Shown here one piece after another: positions 26,905 through 35,206 of a DNA stretch of 64,000 bases (position 1 is the stretch's first letter; each line of letters opens with the position of its first letter). This DNA comes from Chryseobacterium sp. 36-9 (lineage in GTDB: Bacteria > Bacteroidota > Bacteroidia > Flavobacteriales > Weeksellaceae). The stretch covers positions 1,017 to 65,016 of the forward strand of contig MKVE01000028.1 in the NCBI GenBank assembly GCA_001898785.1, written 5' to 3'. The notes beneath the pieces are model-generated. The model saw only the letters and a list, made by a program, of their open reading frames with translations, was not told where the DNA came from and made no database searches. A program made the translations under genes and the position numbers.

Positions 26905-27639
26905 TTAATTATTTCTTCTTGGTTTTCTGTCTCCTCTTTCTCCTCTGTCGTTTCTCTCTCTACCTCCAGCTGGTGCTTTTTTCTGTTGTCCTACTAGCGG
27001 CGTAAGTTCTCTTTTACCGTAAACTTCACCTTTCATAATCCAAACTTTAACACCTAATTTACCATACTGAGTCAATGCTTCACCGATGTGGTAATCGATA
27101 TCTGCTCTGAAAGTTGATAAAGGGATTCTACCTTCTTTGAAAGATTCTGATCTTGCCATCTCTGCACCATTCAATCTTCCGGAGATCATTACTTTGATAC
27201 CTTCTGCACCCATTCTCATTGTGCTTGCCATAGCCATCTTAACAGCTCTTCTGTAAGAGATCCTGTTTTCGATTTGCTTAGCAATGCTGTCTGCAACTAA
27301 TACTGCATCTAGCTCAGGTCTTTTGATTTCGAAGATGTTGATCTGGATATCCTTTCCAGTCAATTTTTTCAACTCTTCTTTCAGTTTATCAACTTCCTGA
27401 CCTCCTTTACCGATGATCAATCCCGGTCTAGCAGTAGTGATTGTAACTGTTACTAATTTAAGTGTTCTTTCAATATAGATTTTTGAAATTCCACCTTTAG
27501 ATAATCTTGCTTCAAGGTATCTTCTGATTTTGTAATCTTCAGCGATTCTGTCGCCGTAGTTTTTACCACCAAACCAGTTAGAATCCCATCCTCTGATGAT
27601 ACCTAATCTGTTACCAATTGGATTTGTCTTCTGTCCCAT
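26905..27639 (-). CDS. rpsC: 30S ribosomal protein S3
   Basis: This 244-aa uS3 has the N-terminal [20 protein letters not shown], the KH domain around [16 protein letters not shown] (the GXXG loop GKGG) and the C-terminal domain with [19 protein letters not shown]. The tail (about 220-244) is Arg/Gly/Asp-rich. It forms part of the mRNA entry helicase. Confidence 0.96.
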   Translation of the reverse strand: MGQKTNPIGNRLGIIRGWDSNWFGGKNYGDRIAEDYKIRRYLEARLSKGGISKIYIERTLKLVTVTITTARPGLIIGKGGQEVDKLKEELKKLTGKDIQINIFEIKRPELDAVLVADSIAKQIENRISYRRAVKMAMASTMRMGAEGIKVMISGRLNGAEMARSESFKEGRIPLSTFRADIDYHIGEALTQYGKLGVKVWIMKGEVYGKRELTPLVGQQKKAPAGGRERNDRGERGDRKPRRNN

Positions 27640-27647
27640 ACCTTGAA

Positions 27648-28043
27648 TTAATTTTTAGTACCTAAAATTAGTGTAATGTGGTTTGATCTTTTTCTGATTC
27701 TGTAACCTCTACCTTGCGGAGCTGGTCTTAGTCTCTTCAATTGTCTTGCACTGTCTACATAGATTTCTTTAACGATAAGGTTAGCCTCCTCGATGTCAGC
27801 ACCTTCGTTTTTAGCTTGCCAGTTTGCGATAGCAGAAAGCAATACTTTCTCCAATTTGTTAGAAGCATCTTTCTTAGAATATTTAAGGATATACAAAGCT
27901 TTATCAACTTCTACCCCTCTAATGATATCAGCAACTAATCTCATTTTTCTTGGAGAAGACGGACAGTCGTTATGCAACGCTTTTGCCACATCTTGGTTTG
28001 CTATTTTACGTGCTAATGCACTTTCTCTTTTTCTTGATCCCAT
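27648..28043 (-). CDS. rplV: 50S ribosomal protein L22
   Basis: This 131-aa uL22 has [20 protein letters not shown] and the tunnel hairpin [11 protein letters not shown]-type end ([18 protein letters not shown]). The hairpin lines the peptide exit tunnel where macrolides act. It lies 8 bp before rpsC. Confidence 0.95.
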   Translation of the reverse strand: MGSRKRESALARKIANQDVAKALHNDCPSSPRKMRLVADIIRGVEVDKALYILKYSKKDASNKLEKVLLSAIANWQAKNEGADIEEANLIVKEIYVDSARQLKRLRPAPQGRGYRIRKRSNHITLILGTKN

Positions 28044-28045
28044 GA

Positions 28046-28324
28046 TTATCTACCTCCTTTATTTTTGTTACCACCGTGACCTCTGAAAGATCTTGTCGGA
28101 GAAAATTCGCCTAACTTGTGACCCACCATGTTTTCTGTTACATAAACAGGGATAAAAGATTTCCCGTTGTGAACAGCGATAGTTTGTCCTACAAAGTCTG
28201 GAGAAATCATAGATGCTCTAGACCAAGTTTTGATTACAGTCTTTTTACCAGACTCTACATTTGCCTGAACCTTCTTATCTAAAGTATGATGAATGAATGG
28301 TCCTTTTTTAAGTGATCTTGCCAT
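28046..28324 (-). CDS. rpsS: 30S ribosomal protein S19
   Basis: This 92-aa uS19 begins [19 protein letters not shown] and contains [18 protein letters not shown]. It lies in the head of the small subunit with S13. The 2-bp gaps on both sides suggest coupled translation with rplB and rplV. Confidence 0.96.
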   Translation of the reverse strand: MARSLKKGPFIHHTLDKKVQANVESGKKTVIKTWSRASMISPDFVGQTIAVHNGKSFIPVYVTENMVGHKLGEFSPTRSFRGHGGNKNKGGR

Positions 28325-28326
28325 AA

Positions 28327-29148
28327 TTATTTTCTTTTAGATACGATGTAACGGTTAGACACTTTGTTTTTCTTTCTGGTTTTGTAACCTTTAGCAGGCT
28401 TACCGTTTCTAGATCTTGGGTGACCTCCAGAAGAACGTCCTTCACCACCTCCCATTGGGTGATCAACTGGGTTCATTACTACTGGTCTTGTTCTTGGTCT
28501 TCTACCTAACCATCTGCTTCTACCAGCCTTACCTGATACTGTTAACTGATGATCTCCGTTAGAAACCGAACCAACCATTGCCATACATTCTGTAAGGATC
28601 ATTCTAGATTCTCCAGAAGGCAACTTAATGATTGCATATTTTCCGTCTCTTGAAGTTAATTGAGCTGAAGAACCAGCACTTCTTGCCAAAATAGCGCCTT
28701 GTCCAGGCTTCATTTCAACACAAGAGATGATAGTACCCAATGGAATGTTTTTCAATTTCATTGCGTTACCTACGTTTGGTTCTACGCTTTCTCCAGAAAC
28801 AATTTTCTGATCTACTTTGATCCCGTTTGGAGCGATGATGTATCTCTTTTCTCCGTCTGCATATTCAACTAATGCGATGAAAGCAGTTCTGTTTGGATCA
28901 TATTCTACAGTTTTTACCGTAGCTTCAACATCAAATTTATTTCTTTTGAAGTCGATAATTCTGTATTTCTTTTTGTGTCCACCGCCGGTGTAACGCATGG
29001 TCATTTTACCAGTTTGGTTACGTCCACCTGACTTTTTAATACCAACTGTCAGAGATTTCTCTGGCTTGTTAGTAGTAATTTCCTCAAAGTTATTAACAAC
29101 TCTGAATCTCTGTCCCGGGGTGATAGGTTTTAATTTTCTAACAGACAT
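28327..29148 (-). CDS. rplB: 50S ribosomal protein L2
   Basis: This 273-aa uL2 has [16 protein letters not shown], a central OB fold/SH3 barrel and the near-active-site motif [17 protein letters not shown], whose histidine lies close to the peptidyl transferase centre. The long basic C-terminus is normal for the family. Confidence 0.97.
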   Translation of the reverse strand: MSVRKLKPITPGQRFRVVNNFEEITTNKPEKSLTVGIKKSGGRNQTGKMTMRYTGGGHKKKYRIIDFKRNKFDVEATVKTVEYDPNRTAFIALVEYADGEKRYIIAPNGIKVDQKIVSGESVEPNVGNAMKLKNIPLGTIISCVEMKPGQGAILARSAGSSAQLTSRDGKYAIIKLPSGESRMILTECMAMVGSVSNGDHQLTVSGKAGRSRWLGRRPRTRPVVMNPVDHPMGGGEGRSSGGHPRSRNGKPAKGYKTRKKNKVSNRYIVSKRK

Positions 29149-29167
29149 TACTATTATTTATAATTAA

Positions 29168-29458
29168 TTAATTTGTTGCGAAAATGTCAATAACTTCTCC
29201 AGCAGCCAATGTTACAACTGCCTTCTTCAATTTGTTAGTTTTCCCAACTTGAAGTCCTTTTTTCGTGTATTTTGAAGAAACTTTAGGTGCATAAATCATC
29301 GTTCTAACGTCCGCTACTTTTACACCGTAAGCTGCTTCAATAGCACCTTTAATCTGGATCTTGTTTGCTTTAGGAGCAACCAAGAAAGAATAAGCACCTC
29401 TTAGATCTGTAAGATAGTTTGCTTTTTCTGAAATAATTGGTTTAATAATAAGTGACAT
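29168..29458 (-). CDS. rplW: 50S ribosomal protein L23
   Basis: This 96-aa uL23 begins MSLIIKPIISEKANYLTD, with KANKIQIKGAIEAAYGVKV. It sits at the tunnel exit and is the docking site of trigger factor and SRP. Confidence 0.95.
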   Translation of the reverse strand: MSLIIKPIISEKANYLTDLRGAYSFLVAPKANKIQIKGAIEAAYGVKVADVRTMIYAPKVSSKYTKKGLQVGKTNKLKKAVVTLAAGEVIDIFATN

Positions 29459-29464
29459 GATGAT

Positions 29465-30094
29465 TTATTTCTTTAAATTTTCCTGAAATTTTTCTACTGC
29501 ACCTTCTAAGAAAACAATCTCACCTGCATTGATCAAATCATAAGAAGAAATCTCGTTATAATTTAACACTCTTGTCTTAGGCAAGTTTCTTGAAGATAAA
29601 TATACATTCTTGTTAGCTTCAGGAATGATGAATAAAGACTTTTTACCGTTAAGATCCAAAGCACCCAACAAGTTGATGAATTCTTTAGTCTTAGGAGCGT
29701 CAAAACTCAAGTTCTCCAAAACTTTGATACTGTTATCTCTCAATTTTTGAGACAAAACAGATTTTTTAGCTAATCTCTTAAGAGCCTTGTTCAATTTGAA
29801 TCTGTAGTCTCTTGGTTTTGGACCAAAAACTCTACCTCCACCTTTGAAAGTTGGCGACTTGATATCACCATATCTCGCAGATCCTGAACCTTTTTGCTTC
29901 TTAAGCTTTCTTGTAGAAGCCGTAATTTCGCTTCTTTCTTTTGATTTATGAGTACCTTGTCTTTGTGCAGCAAGATATTGCTTAACCTCTAAGTAAACCG
30001 CGTGCTGATTTGGCTCAATCCCGAATACTGATTCGTCAAGAGTTACTTTTCTTCCGGTTTCTTTTCCTGATGTACTTAATACTACTAGTTCCAT
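29465..30094 (-). CDS. rplD: 50S ribosomal protein L4
   Basis: This 209-aa uL4 has the tunnel loop [20 protein letters not shown] (residues about 62-81) with [17 protein letters not shown]. It contributes to the exit tunnel. In E. coli L4 represses its own operon; whether that holds here is unknown. Its start overlaps the end of rplC by 10 bp. Confidence 0.95.
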   Translation of the reverse strand: MELVVLSTSGKETGRKVTLDESVFGIEPNQHAVYLEVKQYLAAQRQGTHKSKERSEITASTRKLKKQKGSGSARYGDIKSPTFKGGGRVFGPKPRDYRFKLNKALKRLAKKSVLSQKLRDNSIKVLENLSFDAPKTKEFINLLGALDLNGKKSLFIIPEANKNVYLSSRNLPKTRVLNYNEISSYDLINAGEIVFLEGAVEKFQENLKK

Positions 30095-30711
30095 TTCTTG
30101 ATAATTACATAAGAATTTTTAGCTCCCGGAACAGCACCTTTTACTACTAAAAGATTTTGCTCTCCATCTACTTTTAACACCTGAAGGTTCTGAACAGTTA
30201 CCTGCTTACCTCCCATTCTACCAGCCATTCTCATTCCTTTGAATACTCTTGAAGGATCCGAACCAGCACCGATAGAACCTGGAGCTCTAAGTCTGTTGTG
30301 CTGACCGTGAGTAGCTTGCATTACACCTCCAAATCCGTGTCTTTTAACAACACCTTGGAAACCTTTACCTTTAGAAGTCCCTGTTACATCAACGTATTCA
30401 CCTTCCGCAAACATGTTAACTTCTACTAAATCTCCTGTCTTAACCGCATGTTCGAACTCATTTCTGAATTCTACGATTTTAGCTTTAGGAGTTGAACCAG
30501 CCTTTTTGAAATGACCAGCTAACGCTTTACCAACGTTCTTCTCACTCTTGTCATCGAAACCTAGTTGTACGGCAACATACCCATCAACCTCTTCGGTTCT
30601 GACCTGTAAAACCGAGCATGGACCAGCTTGAATAACTGTACAAGGAATATTCTTCCCGTCCTCGTTAAACAAAGATGTCATACCGATTTTTTTACCAATA
30701 ATACCTGACAT
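30085..30711 (-). CDS. rplC: 50S ribosomal protein L3
   Basis: This 208-aa uL3 has [19 protein letters not shown] and the central extension [20 protein letters not shown], which reaches towards the peptidyl transferase centre. It is the first gene of this operon. In many relatives rpsJ directly precedes it, but here rpsJ is 7 kb away. Confidence 0.96.
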   Translation of the reverse strand: MSGIIGKKIGMTSLFNEDGKNIPCTVIQAGPCSVLQVRTEEVDGYVAVQLGFDDKSEKNVGKALAGHFKKAGSTPKAKIVEFRNEFEHAVKTGDLVEVNMFAEGEYVDVTGTSKGKGFQGVVKRHGFGGVMQATHGQHNRLRAPGSIGAGSDPSRVFKGMRMAGRMGGKQVTVQNLQVLKVDGEQNLLVVKGAVPGAKNSYVIIKKWN

Positions 30712-30747
30712 TATTTATATATATCTATTATATTTTGTTTCAGCATT

Positions 30748-30786
30748 TTAGCGGTTTTCGTCATATTCTATGTCTGAAATAGGCAT
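30748..30786 (-). CDS. Possible 12-codon leader ORF upstream of rplC
   Basis: The minus-strand leader between the promoter and rplC holds ATG, then PISDIEYDENR and a stop, ending about 37 bp before rplC. A purine-rich GGAAGGAG lies immediately before its ATG, one of few Shine-Dalgarno-like patches here. It may be chance; a leader peptide or attenuation role is speculative. Confidence 0.2.
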   Translation of the reverse strand: MPISDIEYDENR

Positions 30787-30809
30787 ACTCCTTCCCTAAA
30801 ATGAGTGTG

Positions 30810-30840
30810 CAAATTTATGGATAATTTTCAAACTGACAAA
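30810..30840 (-). promoter_or_regulatory. Promoter of the S10-spc-alpha operon
   Basis: On the minus strand -33 TTTG (30837-30840) and -7 TAAATTTG (30810-30817) are separated by exactly 19 nt, a near-ideal Bacteroidota sigma-A promoter. Transcription should begin near 30803, leaving a leader of about 90 nt before rplC. Confidence 0.85.
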
Positions 30841-30930
30841 TATTTATCATAAAATATTTTGATTTTTAATGTTTTAGCTTAAATCAGGAAATTATCACAA
30901 TTTTTACACATCGAATTTTTAAATTTGATT

Positions 30931-31902
30931 ATGAAAAAAATATTTTCAATTTTGATTCTCATATTATTTTTCAGTTGTAATAAACAAGAAAATCATGCCT
31001 ATGGTTTTTATTACTGGAAAACAAAATTATCCTTAAAAGAATCGGAAAAAGATGTACTGGAACAATCAACACTAACCAATTTATATGTCAGATTTTTTGA
31101 TGCTGATAAAGTGGATGGTAAATTCCAACCGGTCAGCGTAATCTCGAAATCAGAAAATTTTCGAAGCTCAAAACACATTGTTCCGGTAATTTTTATCACA
31201 AACAGAACATTTCTTTATATCAAAGATTCTGAAATTGATTTTCTTGCCAAAAGTATTTATAGTCTTATTGATAAAAGAATCAAAGAATTTGGATTTGCAG
31301 ACGCTTCGGAAATACAAATTGACTGCGACTGGACTGCCGGCACAAAAAATGACTATTTTAAATTTTTAAAAAAACTTAAAGCGCTTTCTCATAAAGAAAT
31401 CACTTCCACATTGCGGTTACACCAGGTAAAAGATAAAGTTACAATGGGAATTCCGCCTGTGAGAAAAGTTTACCTGATGTGTTATTCCACTTCCTCTCCT
31501 TTGGAAAACTCGGATAAAAACTCGATCCTGGACATTCAGATTCTGAAAAATTACCTTTCCGAAGTCCAGAATTATCCTATTAAAAAAATAGATGTTGCCT
31601 TGCCTATCTACTCCTGGGGAATCGTCACCAACCATTTCGGAAAACATAAACTGATTAATGCTCTGTCGGAAAAAGATCTTAATAATAAGGATTTAGAAAA
31701 AATTTCGGAAAATGAAGCCGTTGTAAGAAAAGATGGTTTCTTTTTTGGTTATTATCTCAATAAAGGTTTCAGGATAAAAGTGGAACAGATCCCGGAACAA
31801 ACCTTAGATGAAGCGGTGAATTTTCTTGACCGGAAAATTCCTAAATTTAACATCATATATTATCAATTGGACGAAAGGTTTATCAGAAACTTCAACCGTT
31901 AA
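30931..31902 (+). CDS. Lipoprotein, possible TIM-barrel fold, unknown function
   Basis: This 323-aa protein starts at ATG 30931 (a TTG at 30925 is possible). The N-terminus has the lipobox LFFSC (ILILILFFSCNK), so it is a lipoprotein. The rest alternates strands and helices, with EIQIDCDWTAGTKNDYFKFL and KKIDVALPIYSWG resembling barrel strands of glycosidase-like domains, but I cannot identify the catalytic residues. It lies 15 bp before the large TPR-like protein on the same strand, and the two are probably one operon. Confidence 0.6.
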   Translation: MKKIFSILILILFFSCNKQENHAYGFYYWKTKLSLKESEKDVLEQSTLTNLYVRFFDADKVDGKFQPVSVISKSENFRSSKHIVPVIFITNRTFLYIKDSEIDFLAKSIYSLIDKRIKEFGFADASEIQIDCDWTAGTKNDYFKFLKKLKALSHKEITSTLRLHQVKDKVTMGIPPVRKVYLMCYSTSSPLENSDKNSILDIQILKNYLSEVQNYPIKKIDVALPIYSWGIVTNHFGKHKLINALSEKDLNNKDLEKISENEAVVRKDGFFFGYYLNKGFRIKVEQIPEQTLDEAVNFLDRKIPKFNIIYYQLDERFIRNFNR

Positions 31903-31917
31903 TAAAAAACTCAAACT

Positions 31918-34626
31918 ATGAAAAAATTCCTTTTAAGCTTTGTTCTTGCTTCTGCATTTTTCAATCAGTCCAAAGCTTGTGCCTGGTACGATCCGGATTA
32001 TGATTATTTCAATCTTTTTACACAAAATATTATCCGTGATAAATCTTTCACACCATTTTTGCTGACATATTCTTCAAGATTCTACGAAGATGAAAAAGCT
32101 GTAATTCCTAATGAAAATATAGAAAACTGGCAAAAATATTTCGGGAATCAGTTGAATTACCGTGAAACGGAATATTTGGTAAATCATATTCCTTTACAGG
32201 CACTAAACGCAATCAAGGCCGGGAAAGCTGCTTCCGAACCAATATTAGCAAAGCTTGGAAATTCCTTTTACGCCAAATATAAAGAAGGCATTGATTATCT
32301 GATTGAGGCCAAATATCTGGAGCCGTATATGCGAATCAGTTATGTGGAAAGTCCGGATTCTTTCTATTACCGCTCCGAAACGGATAATAAAAATGCTACT
32401 GATCTTGATTACAATAAAACAATTGCCGCTCTCAACTCACTTTATAATTCGGCCAGAAATCCTGAAATCAAATTGCGTTACGGTTATCAGCTTGTGCGAT
32501 TTAATCATTACACCAGGCATTTTGAGGAATCTGCTAATGCTTTTAAAAAATATGTTGAACCGCTAAAAATCAAATCCGCACCTTATTATCTTGCCTTGGA
32601 TCAGTTTGCGGGTGCCGAACGCGGTCTTGGCAAAAACGAAGAAGCCAATTGGCATTTTTTTCAGGTTTTTATGAATTCGAAATCTTTGAAAAGAGATGCT
32701 TTTGTATCGATGAAACTTTCGGATAGCGCTTCTTTCAATAACATTCTGAAACGCGCCGGCAATGATCGGGAAAAAACGATGGCTTATTTCCTTTTGGGCT
32801 ACCAGGATTTTAATGATCCGCTCCCAATGATGAAAAAGATCTATGACATAGATCCGGAATCTGAAATGCTCAAAGTTCTGGGCGCAAGAGCAATTAATGA
32901 ACTGGAAAGAAATTATCTTCCTGTCTATTATTATCAGAATCCTGAAACACAAGATACAACCGATAAAACAACAGAACAGCCTAAGGTTAATGCTAAGGAA
33001 AATTCTGAAAAACAAGAATTATCCATTTGGCAAAGAATCGTGCGATGGTTCAAAAGTATTTTTAGTTCAAAATCTTCCGAAAAAACTGATCGCAGCAATG
33101 ATCTTTCTGATAAGCAATACTTAGAAAATCCTGACAGAATTCCATTTTTCAACAAACCGGAATACAGCTATTATTATAATGACAATGATAAACCGGTCAA
33201 TTATATTTCCGACCTCGAGGAATTCACTGACAAAATAAAAGATGAAAGCAAAGATGAATTCTGGAAAATTGCTGATGCCTATCTAAAATTTCTTCAAAAA
33301 GATTATGAAGACAGTTCAGAGATTCTGAACAGCATCAACACTAATGACAAAAATTATCAATCCCAGATCCGGAGAATGAAAATGCTGAATGATATTGTCT
33401 CTCAACCAAAAATCACATCTGATTTTGAGGAACATCTTTACAAGGATTACCGTGAGTTCTTTGAAGAAAAACCAAAGAAAATAGAAACCGACAGCACTGC
33501 TGAAAATTTCGGATATGAGGAATACACAGCGCCTTCAACACAGGAGTTTCTGAAAGATATTCTTGCCAACCGGTATTTTCTACAAGGTGATGATGCAAAA
33601 TCCTTTCTGATGAATAATCAATTGTCAGATCTACGGTTCAATCCGAATCTCAACCTTGCCAAAAAACTCCAGGCATTTTTTAATAAAAAAGAGAAATCTA
33701 CTTTTGAAAGCCAGATCATTGCTAAAAACATTAACAATGTTGGCGATACCGAAGCGTTCTTCAATCTGATCTATGGCGATTTTGCGATGAGAAATGCCGA
33801 CTTCGCCAATGCAAAAAAACATTATGAGAAAGCCGTTCGGTTTTCAGGTATTCCTTTGCCGGAAGGTTATTATGATTACAATACCGGAAATTATGTAAAA
33901 TATCAAAACACTTCCGATCTATATAATGGATTCAGTAATATTTCCGGATTAATTTTCGGGCATAATGTGTGGGAAAGTTACCAAAGCCCTGATAATGTTA
34001 GCATGAAAGCTGAAGATTTTATAAATGATTTTCCATTCATCAAACAAAAGATGAATAAGCTGGAACTTGCAGACGCTGTTATGCGACTTCAACAAACCGG
34101 TAAAAGCAAAGGCGAATTATCTTCAAAAGCGAATCAGCTGATCGGGAATTTGCTTTATAACACTTCGGTTTTAGGTTATTACCGAGAAGTTTTTGTGATG
34201 GATATTGACAATTCCAATGGTGGAAAATATTATTTTGGAAATGATGAAAGTCCTTTCAGGTATTATTATAAAAATTATATTTCCAATGTCTTTATAAAAC
34301 CGGACAATTTTGACCTATCCATTCAATTTTATACTAAAGCTTTGCAAAATTCCGGAGACAAAGAACAAAAGGCTAGAATACTTTTCCAGATGGCCAGTGC
34401 AGAACAGGGTAAATATTACCAATGGGAGGCCAGACAGCCAAATGTGTCTTACGATGATAAAAACTGGGAACAAAAATCCAATCAACGAGAGATTGATTTT
34501 GCCAAAACGAAAAATGAGAAGTACAGAACTTATTTCACACAGCTGAAACAAAACTTCAGTGATACTGAAGCTGTAAAAAGTTTAACCGGAAGCTGTTCTT
34601 ACTTTGATTATTTTCTAAGGAAATAA
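31918..34626 (+). CDS. Large secreted TPR-like protein
   Basis: This 902-aa protein has a signal peptide (about 1-20, ending KACAWYD). The mature part is almost all helical with TPR-type pairs (for example AMRNADFANAKKHYEKA near the middle and LSIQFYTKALQNSGD near the end). A low-complexity Lys/Ser/Glu linker (about 345-400, containing SIFSSKSSEK) splits two helical halves. It ends LTGSCSYFDYFLRK, without a T9SS domain. The cytoplasm is excluded by the signal peptide; a periplasmic scaffold is likely. The lipoprotein just upstream is a likely partner. I know of no function. Confidence 0.6.
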   Translation: MKKFLLSFVLASAFFNQSKACAWYDPDYDYFNLFTQNIIRDKSFTPFLLTYSSRFYEDEKAVIPNENIENWQKYFGNQLNYRETEYLVNHIPLQALNAIKAGKAASEPILAKLGNSFYAKYKEGIDYLIEAKYLEPYMRISYVESPDSFYYRSETDNKNATDLDYNKTIAALNSLYNSARNPEIKLRYGYQLVRFNHYTRHFEESANAFKKYVEPLKIKSAPYYLALDQFAGAERGLGKNEEANWHFFQVFMNSKSLKRDAFVSMKLSDSASFNNILKRAGNDREKTMAYFLLGYQDFNDPLPMMKKIYDIDPESEMLKVLGARAINELERNYLPVYYYQNPETQDTTDKTTEQPKVNAKENSEKQELSIWQRIVRWFKSIFSSKSSEKTDRSNDLSDKQYLENPDRIPFFNKPEYSYYYNDNDKPVNYISDLEEFTDKIKDESKDEFWKIADAYLKFLQKDYEDSSEILNSINTNDKNYQSQIRRMKMLNDIVSQPKITSDFEEHLYKDYREFFEEKPKKIETDSTAENFGYEEYTAPSTQEFLKDILANRYFLQGDDAKSFLMNNQLSDLRFNPNLNLAKKLQAFFNKKEKSTFESQIIAKNINNVGDTEAFFNLIYGDFAMRNADFANAKKHYEKAVRFSGIPLPEGYYDYNTGNYVKYQNTSDLYNGFSNISGLIFGHNVWESYQSPDNVSMKAEDFINDFPFIKQKMNKLELADAVMRLQQTGKSKGELSSKANQLIGNLLYNTSVLGYYREVFVMDIDNSNGGKYYFGNDESPFRYYYKNYISNVFIKPDNFDLSIQFYTKALQNSGDKEQKARILFQMASAEQGKYYQWEARQPNVSYDDKNWEQKSNQREIDFAKTKNEKYRTYFTQLKQNFSDTEAVKSLTGSCSYFDYFLRK

Positions 34627-34629
34627 ATA

Positions 34630-34657
34630 AAAAAGGAATCATTGAGATTCCTTTTTT
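34630..34657. terminator. Bidirectional terminator between convergent genes
   Basis: AAAAAGGAATC pairs with GATTCCTTTTT around a 5-nt loop. It lies after the TPR-like gene and overlaps the last codons of the minus-strand iron permease gene. Confidence 0.75.
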
Positions 34658-35133
34658 TGATTTTGTTTAGAGAGCCATTCTTCGTGGCGCTTCTGAAAGG
34701 CTTCGTATTTATGATCCTGGTTTTTCTTCGCCGCATCAATAGAATGTGATTGATGGATATCTTCATCCTTCTCAGCATAGTCAGACAGCATTTCATAGTA
34801 GCAATGCAACTGATCCAGTTCTTTTTCAGTAAGATCTTCGATATCTACGATTCTATTGCTTGCTTTTTCATTGGATGCAATAAGCTCATTCAATTTAATC
34901 TGGATAGCTTTCGAGTCTTTATTCTGAGCTTTCTGAATAAGAAACACCATTAGAAAAGTAATAATTGTTGTTCCGGTATTGATCACCAATTGCCAGGTCT
35001 CCGAATAATTAAAAACAGGACCTGTGACCGCCCAGATTATTACAATCAATGTTGCTGAAATGAAAGCTGCAGAACTACCGGTAAATTTGGTGGCCCAGTT
35101 TGCGAATCTCTCGAAAAAATTTTTGCTTTTCAT
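34639..35133 (-). CDS. Low-affinity iron permease family membrane protein
   Basis: This 164-aa protein has the family-specific block FANWATKFTGSSAAFISATL, WAVTGPVFNYSETWQLVINT and GTTIITFLMVFLIQKAQNKD, with two TM helices at about 20-42 and 50-70. A Glu/Lys/Gln-rich C-terminal coil (about 75-164) is probably cytoplasmic. The family was named after fungal FET4-like permeases, but this short bacterial form lacks the rest of the transporter, so iron transport is not established. Its coding end overlaps the terminator. Confidence 0.8.
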   Translation of the reverse strand: MKSKNFFERFANWATKFTGSSAAFISATLIVIIWAVTGPVFNYSETWQLVINTGTTIITFLMVFLIQKAQNKDSKAIQIKLNELIASNEKASNRIVDIEDLTEKELDQLHCYYEMLSDYAEKDEDIHQSHSIDAAKKNQDHKYEAFQKRHEEWLSKQNQKKESQ

Positions 35134-35156
35134 GTTTTCTGAATCAAATTGATAAA

Positions 35157-35186
35157 AAAATAAAGACCTCCAAAATAGAGGTCTTA
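35157..35186 (-). terminator. Terminator of the metzincin gene
   Basis: AAGACCTC at 35163-35170 pairs with GAGGTCTT at 35178-35185, followed on the minus strand by T-rich sequence. It lies about 20 bp after the stop codon. Confidence 0.7.
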
Positions 35187-35206
35187 AAGTTATTAAAATT
35201 CAGCTA

